Assembly: GCF_001612685.1 (NCBI RefSeq)
Contig: NZ_BDAY01000047.1
Coordinates: 36,887-100,886 of the forward strand
Reading direction: 5' to 3'
Length of the DNA stretch: 64,000 bases
From: Nocardia altamirensis NBRC 108246
GTDB lineage: Bacteria > Actinomycetota > Actinomycetes > Mycobacteriales > Mycobacteriaceae
The notes under the pieces were generated by a model. It ran no database searches, was not told where the DNA came from, and saw only the letters and a list, made by a program, of their open reading frames with translations. This document shows positions 43,964-51,637 of this stretch, piece by piece (position 1 is the first letter of the stretch; each line of letters begins with the position of its first letter). The position numbers were made by a program, and so were the translations under genes.

Positions 43964-45115
43964 TTGTCCGATATCGAGTTCCGCGGTATCAGCAAGATCT
44001 ATCCGGACGGCACGCACGCCGTCACCGAGCTCGATCTGCGCATCGAATCGGGGTCGTTCACCGTGTTCGTCGGCCCGTCCGGCTGCGGGAAGACCACCTC
44101 GATGCGCATGATCAACCGGATGATCACCCCCAGTGCGGGCACGATCACCATTGCCGGGCAGGACATCTCAGCCGTCGATCCGGTCAAGCTGCGCCTCGGC
44201 ATCGGCTACGTGATCCAGAGCGGCGGGCTGCTGCCGCACCGCACGGTCGTCGACAATGTCGCGACCGTGCCGGTGCTGCGCGGTGATTCGCGCAAGGCGG
44301 CCAGGGCGGCGGCGCTCGAGGTGCTCGACCGGGTCGGCCTGGATCGGTCGCTGGCCGGGCGCTATCCCGCGCAGCTGTCCGGCGGCCAGCAGCAGCGGGT
44401 CGGCGTGGCGCGGGCGCTGGCCGCCGACCCGCCTGTGTTGCTGATGGACGAGCCGTTCAGCGCCGTCGACCCGGTGGTTCGGGCCGAGTTGCAGGTCGAA
44501 ATGCAAAGGCTACAAGCCGAATTGCGCAAGACGATCGTGTTCGTGACGCACGACATCGACGAGGCGATCACCCTCGGCGACCGGCTCGCGGTGTTCGGGC
44601 GGGGTGGCGTGCTGCAGCAGTACGACGAACCGGAACGGGTGCTCGCCCAGCCCGCCACCGATTTCGTCGCCGATTTCGTCGGCCGCGACCGCGGCTACCG
44701 CGGCCTGTCCTTCCGGACGGCGAAAGCGGTTCCGCTGCACGACATCCGGACCGTCACCGCGGCCGAGGTCGCGGCGCTCCGGTTGGATCGCGGTGACTGG
44801 GTGCTGATCGTCGACGCCGAAGGCAAACCGTCCGGGTGGGTGGATGTGACCGGCGTCGAGGCGGTGCGCGCCGGGCGTTCGCTGGCGGAGAGCACCTCCG
44901 CGGGCGGTTCGCTGTTCACGCCGACCGGCGATCTGCGCCAGGCGCTGGACGCGGCGATCTCCTCGCCCGCCGGAGTCGGTGTCGCCGTCGATGATTCGGG
45001 TGCGGTCCGGGGCGGGGTGCTTGCCACCGAAGTGCTGCAGCAGTTGGCGGGGCAGCGGGCGACCGAGGACGCCGAACGCAATCGGCACTTCTTCGAGCAG
45101 GAACAAGCGCAATGA
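43964..45115 (+). CDS. ABC transporter ATP-binding protein, quaternary amine type
   Basis: A 383-residue ATPase from TTG 43964. Walker A is GPSGCGKTTSM, the Q-loop is IGYVIQSGGLLPH, the signature is LSGGQQQRVGVARAL, and Walker B VLLMDEPFSAVDP with the switch His in FVTHDIDEAITL. The C-terminal ~130 residues are a CBS-like regulatory region (ADWV LIVDAEGKPSGWVDVTGVEA type), as in OpuCA, sensing ionic strength or nucleotides. The stop overlaps an 18-residue ORF by ATGA. Confidence 0.92.
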   Translation: MSDIEFRGISKIYPDGTHAVTELDLRIESGSFTVFVGPSGCGKTTSMRMINRMITPSAGTITIAGQDISAVDPVKLRLGIGYVIQSGGLLPHRTVVDNVATVPVLRGDSRKAARAAALEVLDRVGLDRSLAGRYPAQLSGGQQQRVGVARALAADPPVLLMDEPFSAVDPVVRAELQVEMQRLQAELRKTIVFVTHDIDEAITLGDRLAVFGRGGVLQQYDEPERVLAQPATDFVADFVGRDRGYRGLSFRTAKAVPLHDIRTVTAAEVAALRLDRGDWVLIVDAEGKPSGWVDVTGVEAVRAGRSLAESTSAGGSLFTPTGDLRQALDAAISSPAGVGVAVDDSGAVRGGVLATEVLQQLAGQRATEDAERNRHFFEQEQAQ

Positions 45116-45168
45116 GCACCGGGGGATGGCTGCCTGCGCGGCGGGGAGCAAAGGGTCGGGCGACGTGA
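45112..45168 (+). CDS. Possible 18-residue coupling ORF
   Basis: ATG 45112 overlaps the ATPase stop by ATGA and reads MSTGGWLPARRGAKGRAT, ending in a TGA that overlaps the permease GTG (GTGA). It could bridge ribosomes from ATPase to permease. The permease frame itself is also open back to an ATG at 45126. Confidence 0.3.
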   Translation: MSTGGWLPARRGAKGRAT

Positions 45169-45833
45169 GCTACCTGATCGACAACTTCGCCGAGATCATG
45201 GGGTTCACCAAAACCCATCTGTACCTTGCGCTTGTGCCGTTGGCACTCGGGTTGGTGATCGCGATACCCGTTGGCGCGTTGATCCGTCGGGTGTCCTGGT
45301 TGCGCCGGATCACCGTCATTGTGGCGAGCCTGGCCTATACGATCCCGTCGCTGGCGCTCTTCGTGATCATCCCGCCGATAGTCGGGATTTCCACCATCGA
45401 CCCGCTGAACGTCATCATCGCGCTGACCATGTATTCGACGGCGCTGCTGGTGATCGCGGTGCCCACCGCGCTGGATTCGGTGCCTGCCCAGGTGGTCGAT
45501 GCCGCCGACGCGGTCGGGTTCAGTTCGTTGCGGCGCACGCTCACCGTCGACATGCCCTTGGCCATCCCGGTTTTCGTGTCCAGTCTGCGGGTGGTGGTTG
45601 TCACCAATATCGCCATGGTCTCGGTCGGCGCGTTGATCGGTGTCGGCGGGGTCGGCAAGCTGTTCACCCAGGGCTACCAGCGTGACTATCCGGACGAGAT
45701 CGTCGCTGGCATCATCGTGATCCTGGCGCTGGCCTTGATCTTCGACCGCCTGGTCTACGGTCTCGGCCGCTGGGCAACACCGTGGGTGCGCGCCGACGCA
45801 GGGGCCGGGCGGGCGAAAGGCGCAGGCGCATGA
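45165..45833 (+). CDS. ABC transporter permease, quaternary amine type (first)
   Basis: A 222-residue inner-membrane permease with about five to six helices and the EAA-type loop VVDAADAVGFSSLRRTLTVD near 120. The signature GVGKLFTQGYQRD follows. GTG 45165 (MSYLIDNFAEIMG) is chosen; ATG 45126 would add 13 residues. The gene overlaps the second permease by ATGA. Confidence 0.9.
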   Translation: MSYLIDNFAEIMGFTKTHLYLALVPLALGLVIAIPVGALIRRVSWLRRITVIVASLAYTIPSLALFVIIPPIVGISTIDPLNVIIALTMYSTALLVIAVPTALDSVPAQVVDAADAVGFSSLRRTLTVDMPLAIPVFVSSLRVVVVTNIAMVSVGALIGVGGVGKLFTQGYQRDYPDEIVAGIIVILALALIFDRLVYGLGRWATPWVRADAGAGRAKGAGA

Positions 45834-46540
45834 ACCTTTTCCTCGACGCCTGGCACTACTTCACCGACGGTGCGAACTGGACCGGGCCCGCGGGCATCGA
45901 ACACCGTCTGCTGGAACATCTTTGGTACAGCTTCCTCACCATCCTCAGCTCCGCGGTGATCGCCGTGCCGCTCGGCCTGGTGATCGGGCACACCCGGCGC
46001 GGTGCCGCGGTGCTGGTCGGGTTCGCCAATGCCATGCGGGCGCTGCCCACCTTGGGTTTGCTCACCTTCCTGGTGCTGCTGCTCGGTCTCGGGTTGATCC
46101 CGCCGCTGCTCGCGCTCATCACGGTCGGTATTCCGCCGCTGCTGGCCGGTGCGTACGCCGGAATCGCCAATGTGCCTGCGGATGTCGTCGATGCGTCGCG
46201 GGCGATGGGGATGACCGAACGGCAGATCCTGTTCCGGGTCGAGGTGCCCAACGCGATGCCGATCCTGCTGACCGGACTGCGCGGGGCCACCCTGCAGGTC
46301 GTCGCCACCGCGACCATCGCGGCGTACGTCAACCTCGGCGGCCTCGGCCGCTACATCTTCGACGGCATCAGCCTCTATCGCTACGACCGGGTGCTCGTCG
46401 GCGCCGTGTTGGTCGCGGTGCTTGCGATGGTTCTCGACGGTCTGCTCGCCTTCACCGTGTGGGCGAGTGCGCCGGGCACCGGCAGGCTGCGCCGCGCCGA
46501 TGTGCCCACTGCTGACCTCACCGTGCAGTCCGCAGGCTGA
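45830..46540 (+). CDS. ABC transporter permease, quaternary amine type (second)
   Basis: A 236-residue permease with the EAA loop VVDASRAMGMTERQILFRVE and GLGRYIFDGISLYRYDR. ATG 45830 overlaps the previous stop by ATGA. With the first permease it would form the heterodimeric channel of the OpuC-like importer. A textbook terminator follows 14 nt later. Confidence 0.9.
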   Translation: MNLFLDAWHYFTDGANWTGPAGIEHRLLEHLWYSFLTILSSAVIAVPLGLVIGHTRRGAAVLVGFANAMRALPTLGLLTFLVLLLGLGLIPPLLALITVGIPPLLAGAYAGIANVPADVVDASRAMGMTERQILFRVEVPNAMPILLTGLRGATLQVVATATIAAYVNLGGLGRYIFDGISLYRYDRVLVGAVLVAVLAMVLDGLLAFTVWASAPGTGRLRRADVPTADLTVQSAG

Positions 46541-46553
46541 CCTGCGTTCCGCT

Positions 46554-46587
46554 GCCCGCCCACCTTCCGGTGGGCGGGCATTTTTAT
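46554..46587 (+). terminator. Rho-independent terminator of the ABC operon
   Basis: GCCCGCCCACC and GGTGGGCGGGC form a perfect 11-bp stem with the loop TTCC, followed by ATTTTTAT. This is the clearest intrinsic terminator in the window. Confidence 0.9.
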
Positions 46588-46646
46588 GTCGCCGATCACG
46601 TTTCTTATCGGAAGAACCGTCTTGCGGGCCATCTATTCCTCGCCGT

Positions 46647-46664
46647 ATATTCCACGTGGAGTAT
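46647..46664. promoter_or_regulatory. Palindromic operator upstream of padR
   Basis: ATATTCCACGTGGAGTAT is symmetric at 16 of 18 positions. A further half-site, GGCGTGGAGCAT, follows 5 nt later. It sits about 100 nt before the padR start and is a likely autoregulatory site. Confidence 0.6.
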
Positions 46665-46765
46665 TTGGCGTGGAGCATGTCGGTGGGCGGGGCTAGCGTT
46701 CGCCTCGCAACCAACGCTCCGGTTCGCGCACCGGGCGCGAGCGATCGGCGGGAGGTGACGAAGCA

Positions 46766-47440
46766 ATGGGGCAGCAGGCTCGCCCGGCGGTGACGCCACT
46801 GGGCATCGCCGTGCTCGCGCTGCTCGAAGAGCGGCCGATGCATCCGTACGAGATGTATCAGCTGCTGATCGCGCGGCGCGAAGACCTCCTGGTCAAAGTG
46901 CGGCCCGGGTCGCTGTACCACACGGTGGCACGCCTGGCCGAACAGGAACTGGTGCGGTCCGAAGGGGTCGACCGCGAAGGCAATCGGCCAGAACGCACCA
47001 CCTATCGGATCACGACGGTAGGCCGAGCGGCCTTGCGCACCAGGATCGCCGAGATCATGCGGTACCCGACGCCGGAGTACCCGATGTTCCCGATCGCACT
47101 GGCCGAGGCGCACAACCTGCCCAAGGACGACGTGCTCGGACTGCTCAGAGAGCGGGCCGGGCACCTCGAAGCCGAACTCGCCGACGTCGAGACAATGCTC
47201 GGCTGGGCGGCCGAGCAGCACGTGCCGCGCCGCTACTACGTCAGCCTGCCGTACCTGCGCGCCACGCTCAGTGCGGAGATCGCGTGGGTGCACAGCTTCA
47301 TGGCCGAATTGGACAGCGGCGCACTGGAATGGGAGGACTTCGACGCGACCACCGGTGTCCGAGCAGGCAAGGGGCAGCACCCGTCGCCTGCCGAGCAGTC
47401 CCCGCCCGTCCCGCGCTCAGGAACCGCGCCACCGCCCTGA
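46766..47440 (+). CDS. PadR-family transcriptional regulator
   Basis: A 224-residue repressor-type protein. The winged HTH (LGIAVLALLEERPMHPYEMY through RPGSLYHTVARLAEQELV and the wing TTYRITTVGRAALR) occupies ~10-90. The C-terminal coiled-coil dimerisation region runs from ~100 to 190. GGAGGTGA 8 nt before ATG 46766 supports the start. The MFS exporter follows 66 nt later, so it most likely controls exporter expression in response to drug binding, as LmrR and related PadR proteins do. Confidence 0.9.
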   Translation: MGQQARPAVTPLGIAVLALLEERPMHPYEMYQLLIARREDLLVKVRPGSLYHTVARLAEQELVRSEGVDREGNRPERTTYRITTVGRAALRTRIAEIMRYPTPEYPMFPIALAEAHNLPKDDVLGLLRERAGHLEAELADVETMLGWAAEQHVPRRYYVSLPYLRATLSAEIAWVHSFMAELDSGALEWEDFDATTGVRAGKGQHPSPAEQSPPVPRSGTAPPP

Positions 47441-47506
47441 CGGCGATGTCGCCCCACTACTTCTTTGCTCGCTACCGAGCATCTCCGAGATAGGAAATCC
47501 GAACCC

Positions 47507-48988
47507 ATGACCACACAACGCAATCCGTGGCTGGCGCTGGTCGCGCTAGTTGTCGGCTTCTTCATGATCCTGTTGGATATGACGATCGTCGCGGTCGCGA
47601 ACCCGGCGATCATGCAGGACCTGCGCACCGACATCAACAGCGTGATCTGGGTGACCAGCGCCTACCTGCTCGCCTACGCGGTGCCGCTGTTGGTCACCGG
47701 CAGGCTCGGTGATCGGTTCGGGCCCAAGAACATCTACCTGATCGGCCTGTTCATTTTCACCGCAGCCTCACTGTGGTGCGGCCTGTCCGGCACCATCGGC
47801 ATGCTGATCGCCGCCCGCGCGGTGCAAGGCATCGGCGCTGCGTTGATGACGCCGCAGACCATGGCCGTCATCACCAGGACCTTCCCGCCGGACAAGCGCG
47901 GCGCGGCGATGGGTCTGTGGGGTGGCGTCGCAGGCCTGGCCACGCTGGTCGGCCCGATCCTCGGCGGTGTGCTGGTCGACGGGCTCAGCTGGGAATGGAT
48001 CTTCTACGTCAACGTGCCGATCGGCATCGTCGCCTTCGCGCTCGCGGTCTGGTTGGTGCCCGCGCTGCCGACCAACGAGCACAAGTTCGACATCCCCGGC
48101 GTCGTGCTCAGCGGTGCAGGCATGTTCCTGCTGGTGTTCGGCCTGCAAGAGGGCAACACCCGCGATTGGGACTGGGTGATCTGGGCACTCATCGCGGCCG
48201 GACTGGCGGTGTTGGTCGCGTTCGTGGTCAACCAGGCCCGCAACACCGGTGAGCCGCTGGTGCCGCTGAGCCTGTTCAAGGATCGCAACTTCGCCCTCTC
48301 GTCGGTCGCCATCGCCGCGATGGGCGCGACCGTGGCCTCACTGATGGTGCCGACGTACTTCTATCTGCAAGCCGTGCGCGATCTTTCGCCGACCAAGTCG
48401 GCGCTGGTCTTCGCGCCGATGGCCATCGTGACCGGCGTCTTCGCGCCGTTCATCGGAAAGTTCGCGGACCGCTGGCACCCGAGGATCGCCCCGACCATCG
48501 GCTTCGCCCTGTTCGCCGTCTCCATCTTCTGGTTCTCGGTGCTGATGACTCCGGGCTCCTCGATCGTGTGGTTCCTGGTCTCGGCCGGGCTGGCCGGTTT
48601 CGCCAACGCCTGCATCTGGGCTCCGTTGGCTTCCACCGCCACCCACAACCTGCCGGTCCAGCAGGCGGGCGCGGGCGCAGGCGTCTACAACACCACCCGC
48701 CAGGTCGGTTCGGTGCTCGGCAGCGCCGCGATCAGCGCCCTCGTCGCCGCCCGCATGAGCGCCAACGGCCTCGGCGGCGGCAAGGTGTCCGAAGGTGGTG
48801 CGGGCCAAGGCGCCATCCCCGAATTCGTCAAAGACGCCTTCAGTACCGCCCTCAGCCAATCCACCCTCCTCCCCGCAGGCGTCCTCCTCATCGGTCTCGT
48901 AGCCTCGGCCCTCTTCATCCGCCACGGCCAAGCCCCCAAGCCCGGCCCTAAAGACGAACCCGCCAAGGCCGACGCAATAGCCGCCTGA
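47507..48988 (+). CDS. MFS multidrug exporter, DHA2 (EmrB/QacA) family
   Basis: A 493-residue proton-driven exporter with 14 predicted helices. Motif C-like AMGLWGGVAGLATLVGPILG and motif A-like GRLGDRFGPKNIYLIG are present; VGFFMILLDMTIVAVANPAI carries the membrane-embedded Asp of the first helix. The end is acidic/basic and cytoplasmic. ATG 47507 follows AGGA at about 12 nt. The adjacent PadR gene is the probable regulator. Substrates unknown. Confidence 0.92.
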   Translation: MTTQRNPWLALVALVVGFFMILLDMTIVAVANPAIMQDLRTDINSVIWVTSAYLLAYAVPLLVTGRLGDRFGPKNIYLIGLFIFTAASLWCGLSGTIGMLIAARAVQGIGAALMTPQTMAVITRTFPPDKRGAAMGLWGGVAGLATLVGPILGGVLVDGLSWEWIFYVNVPIGIVAFALAVWLVPALPTNEHKFDIPGVVLSGAGMFLLVFGLQEGNTRDWDWVIWALIAAGLAVLVAFVVNQARNTGEPLVPLSLFKDRNFALSSVAIAAMGATVASLMVPTYFYLQAVRDLSPTKSALVFAPMAIVTGVFAPFIGKFADRWHPRIAPTIGFALFAVSIFWFSVLMTPGSSIVWFLVSAGLAGFANACIWAPLASTATHNLPVQQAGAGAGVYNTTRQVGSVLGSAAISALVAARMSANGLGGGKVSEGGAGQGAIPEFVKDAFSTALSQSTLLPAGVLLIGLVASALFIRHGQAPKPGPKDEPAKADAIAA

Positions 48989-49001
48989 CCCCGGACACCA
49001 C

Positions 49002-49035
49002 GGTGCCCTGCAGGCGAACCAGCTTGCGGGGCACC
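49002..49035. terminator. Bidirectional terminator between MFS and oxidoreductase genes
   Basis: GGTGCCC pairs with GGGCACC and continues with GCAGGC/GCTTGC including one G-T pair; the loop is 6 nt. It lies between the convergent stops at 48988 and 49058. Confidence 0.6.
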
Positions 49036-49057
49036 GGTTGTCACCGAGCGAGTCCGC

Positions 49058-50800
49058 TCAGGCGACCTGGAAGGTGACGGTGGGGTGGCCGGTGGCGCCG
49101 TCGGGGACGACGTCGCGGCGTTCGGCGGTTTGGACTTCGCCGGTGGCGTCGGTGCTGCGGGCGCGGATGGTGTGCGGGCCGGGGGTGGCGTCCCAGTCGA
49201 AGACCCATTGGCGCCAGGTGTCGATGGAGAGTTCGTCGGCTAGGCGGGCGGGTTGCCAGTTGCCGTTGTCGATTTGGACTTCGACGGCGCGGATGCCGCG
49301 GTGCTGGGCCCAGGCGACGCCTGCGATGGTGGTGCGGCCCTGTTTGATTCGGCCGCGCGGGCGCGGAGTGTCGATGCGGGTGCCGGTCTTGATCGGGCCG
49401 AGCGCGGACCAGCCTCGGCGTGTCCAGTAGGCGGTAGCCCGATCGAAGCGGGTGACCTCCAATTCGGTGACCCACTTGGTTGCGGAGACATAACCGTAGA
49501 GGCCGGGCACCACCAGCCTGGCCGGATAGCCGTGCGTGACGGGCAGCGGCTCGCCGTTCATGCCGACCGCGAGCAGCGCGTCCCTGCCGTCGGTGAGCGC
49601 GGCCAGCGGGGTGCCCGCGGTCCAGCCGTCGGTGCTGTGCGACAGCACCATGTCGGCGTCGGGATGCGGGCCTGCCTCGGCGAGCAGCGCATCGAGCCGA
49701 TAGCCGAGCCAGCGGGCGTTGCCGATCAGGTCGCCGCCGACCGGGTTGGACACGCACGCCAACGTCACCAGGTGCTCTTCGACCGCACGATGCTCCAAAT
49801 CCGCCCAGGTGAGCCGGATTTCCCGATCAACCATGCCGTGGATGCGCAGCGACCAGCTGTCCTTGGACACCTGCGGCACGATCAGCGCGGTGTCGATGCG
49901 ATAGAAGTCCGAACTCGGCGTCAGGTACGGCGTCAGTCCCGGCACCTGCAGATCGGCTCCCGGCGCAATCGGCGTCTCGGGCGCGACCGGTTGCGGCAAT
50001 TCCACCGCGGCCCGCTCGCCGGACACATCCCGCCGCGATACGCCGAGCAGTCGCCCCGCCGTCCCGGTGACGATGGCTAGGCCGCCCGCAATCACCAACC
50101 CCTGCAAGACCCGTCGCCGCTCTGGTGTTGCCGCGATCCCGGCGGGGTCTGCGGTGACGCCGGATGTCGTCACTGGCTGCTGCGGTGCCGGTCTGGTAGT
50201 CGCGGCCGTCCCCTCGGTCGACGCACCCACTCCGTCGGCGGATTCCGTTCCAGCGCTGTCTATTTCACCGGCGGACTGGTCGGCGGTGCTACCGCCGAGA
50301 CCGGTCGACGACTGCGTCGCCGGACTGTCCGCGAACCCTACGCTTTCGGCATCCGCCTGTTGCGCATCCTCGATCCGTCGCGTCAACGCCCGCAGCGCAT
50401 AGATCCCCGCGACAACCCCGACGATCGTCGGCAGCGCCCCCGCTACACCGGTGCGCCCCACCGCGACCAGGGTCGCTACCGCACCGAAAACTCCGAGCAG
50501 CACCGAACCCGCAGCGCGCGTGGTCCTTTCGACCGCTCCCGCCAGCCCCGCGACCACCAGCGCAACTACCGCCATGCAGATATACAGCACCGTCTTGTCG
50601 CTGGTGCCGAACGTGCTGATGGCCCATTCCCGGAGACCATCGGGCGTGTGATCGACGACGGTCGCGCCGAGGGCATTGAGGGGCGCGCTGTCGGCGCCGA
50701 AGAACGCCGCGAGCAGTTCCGCGACGCCGAGCGTCACCCCTGCCGAGACGATCCCAGCCACCACCCGCAGTGCGGGCGAACGCAGTCGCAGGTCGGCCAT
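49058..50800 (-). CDS. Membrane-anchored sulfite-oxidase-type molybdopterin oxidoreductase
   Basis: A 580-residue protein. The N-terminal ~145 residues hold about four membrane helices (VVAGIVSAGVTLGVAELLAA, TVLYICMAVVALVVAGLAGA and two more). A Ser/Thr/Ala-rich linker at ~155-225 precedes another hydrophobic helix (VLQGLVIAGGLAIVTGTAG). The molybdopterin domain has the cofactor cysteine in VTLACVSNPVGGDLIGNARW and a C-terminal Mo-co dimerisation domain (GVAWAQHRGIRAVEVQIDNG). The enzyme would face outside the membrane. Electron acceptor and substrate are not evident. Confidence 0.88.
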   Translation of the reverse strand: MADLRLRSPALRVVAGIVSAGVTLGVAELLAAFFGADSAPLNALGATVVDHTPDGLREWAISTFGTSDKTVLYICMAVVALVVAGLAGAVERTTRAAGSVLLGVFGAVATLVAVGRTGVAGALPTIVGVVAGIYALRALTRRIEDAQQADAESVGFADSPATQSSTGLGGSTADQSAGEIDSAGTESADGVGASTEGTAATTRPAPQQPVTTSGVTADPAGIAATPERRRVLQGLVIAGGLAIVTGTAGRLLGVSRRDVSGERAAVELPQPVAPETPIAPGADLQVPGLTPYLTPSSDFYRIDTALIVPQVSKDSWSLRIHGMVDREIRLTWADLEHRAVEEHLVTLACVSNPVGGDLIGNARWLGYRLDALLAEAGPHPDADMVLSHSTDGWTAGTPLAALTDGRDALLAVGMNGEPLPVTHGYPARLVVPGLYGYVSATKWVTELEVTRFDRATAYWTRRGWSALGPIKTGTRIDTPRPRGRIKQGRTTIAGVAWAQHRGIRAVEVQIDNGNWQPARLADELSIDTWRQWVFDWDATPGPHTIRARSTDATGEVQTAERRDVVPDGATGHPTVTFQVA

Positions 50801-50864
50801 GAATTCGAGCGTACTGCCTGTTCAGCCCGACAATATGACCATTTGGTGACGTGCGCTCCTCCGC

Positions 50865-51515
50865 CTATTCGGTGAATTCGTCGGCGAGGGTGTTCCAGAA
50901 CAGCAACTCGTAATGCTGGAAGAGCCGCGCGTACCGGTGGGCCGCTTCGAGATCCAAGCGCTCGGCGTCGAGCCCGGCCTGAATGGCGACCAGCGCCTGC
51001 TGTCCGATCACGGGCACGTCCGCGGCGAAGAAGTCGAAGAAGGCGCACGCGGCGTCGTCGAAACCGTAGTGTTCGCGCATCGCGGCCGCGACGATCCCGC
51101 AGTACGTGCCGAACGCCGCGAAATTGGCGTAGATCCCGGCGGCGGTCGCGGCGGATTCGCCGTGCAACGCCAGCCATGCGACGAACGCCGGATACGCCTG
51201 GCAGCCCGCCCTCGGCAGCTCAGCGCCCGGGTCCGGCCCGGCGGCCGCGATCAATGCGTCCAGCATCGCGTAGGCCTGCTGCTCACCGGGCGCGAGCGTG
51301 CCGAAGAAGGTCCGTGCGTCGGGATCGTCTGCGCGCGCGGCCATTTCGTGGAAACTGCGCCAGTCGCTGCGGGTGATCCACCGTTCCTCCGCGGCGAGCG
51401 CGGCGAACACCGCCCGCGGCGCCTTACCTGCCGCGATGAGCGGCACGAGCCGGTTGTCGCCGTCGTGTGGCGCGAGCTCCGCCTGAATTTCGTCGAGCAA
51501 CTCAGCCGCGTTCAT
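50865..51515 (-). CDS. TenA/heme-oxygenase-like fold protein
   Basis: A 216-residue all-helical protein resembling TenA/THI-4/PqqC-type proteins (WITRSDWRSFHEMA, GIYANFAAFGTYCGIVAAAM, FDFFAADVP). GGGAGGG 7 nt before ATG 51515 fixes the start. TenA hydrolyses thiamine breakdown products, but the usual active-site Cys in the helix is not clearly present, so a different role is possible. No thiamine gene or riboswitch lies nearby. Confidence 0.6.
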   Translation of the reverse strand: MNAAELLDEIQAELAPHDGDNRLVPLIAAGKAPRAVFAALAAEERWITRSDWRSFHEMAARADDPDARTFFGTLAPGEQQAYAMLDALIAAAGPDPGAELPRAGCQAYPAFVAWLALHGESAATAAGIYANFAAFGTYCGIVAAAMREHYGFDDAACAFFDFFAADVPVIGQQALVAIQAGLDAERLDLEAAHRYARLFQHYELLFWNTLADEFTE

Positions 51516-51591
51516 GAGAACCCTCCCTGTCCTCGAAGACCTGAGCTCCATTGAACGCCCACCGGCCATTCATGTCCCCGAACACGCGAAA

Positions 51592-51626
51592 GGCGCTGCC
51601 CGCGAGCGAAACTCGCGAACAGCGCC
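51592..51626. terminator. Terminator behind the fadD15-like gene
   Basis: GGCGCTG pairs with CAGCGCC and CGCGAG with CTCGCG around the loop CGAAA, with small internal bulges. It lies 12 nt behind the acyl-CoA synthetase stop and can serve transcripts from the right. Confidence 0.65.
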
Positions 51627-51637
51627 GGTGCGTGAAC

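Noticed and set aside
49058..50800. Tat-exported periplasmic sulfite dehydrogenase
   Set aside because: The protein begins with membrane helices rather than a twin-arginine signal; RRR before the later helix is suggestive but internal.
50865..51591. TPP riboswitch linked to the TenA-like gene
   Set aside because: No CUGAGA/ACCUGA-type elements upstream, and only a short leader is available.
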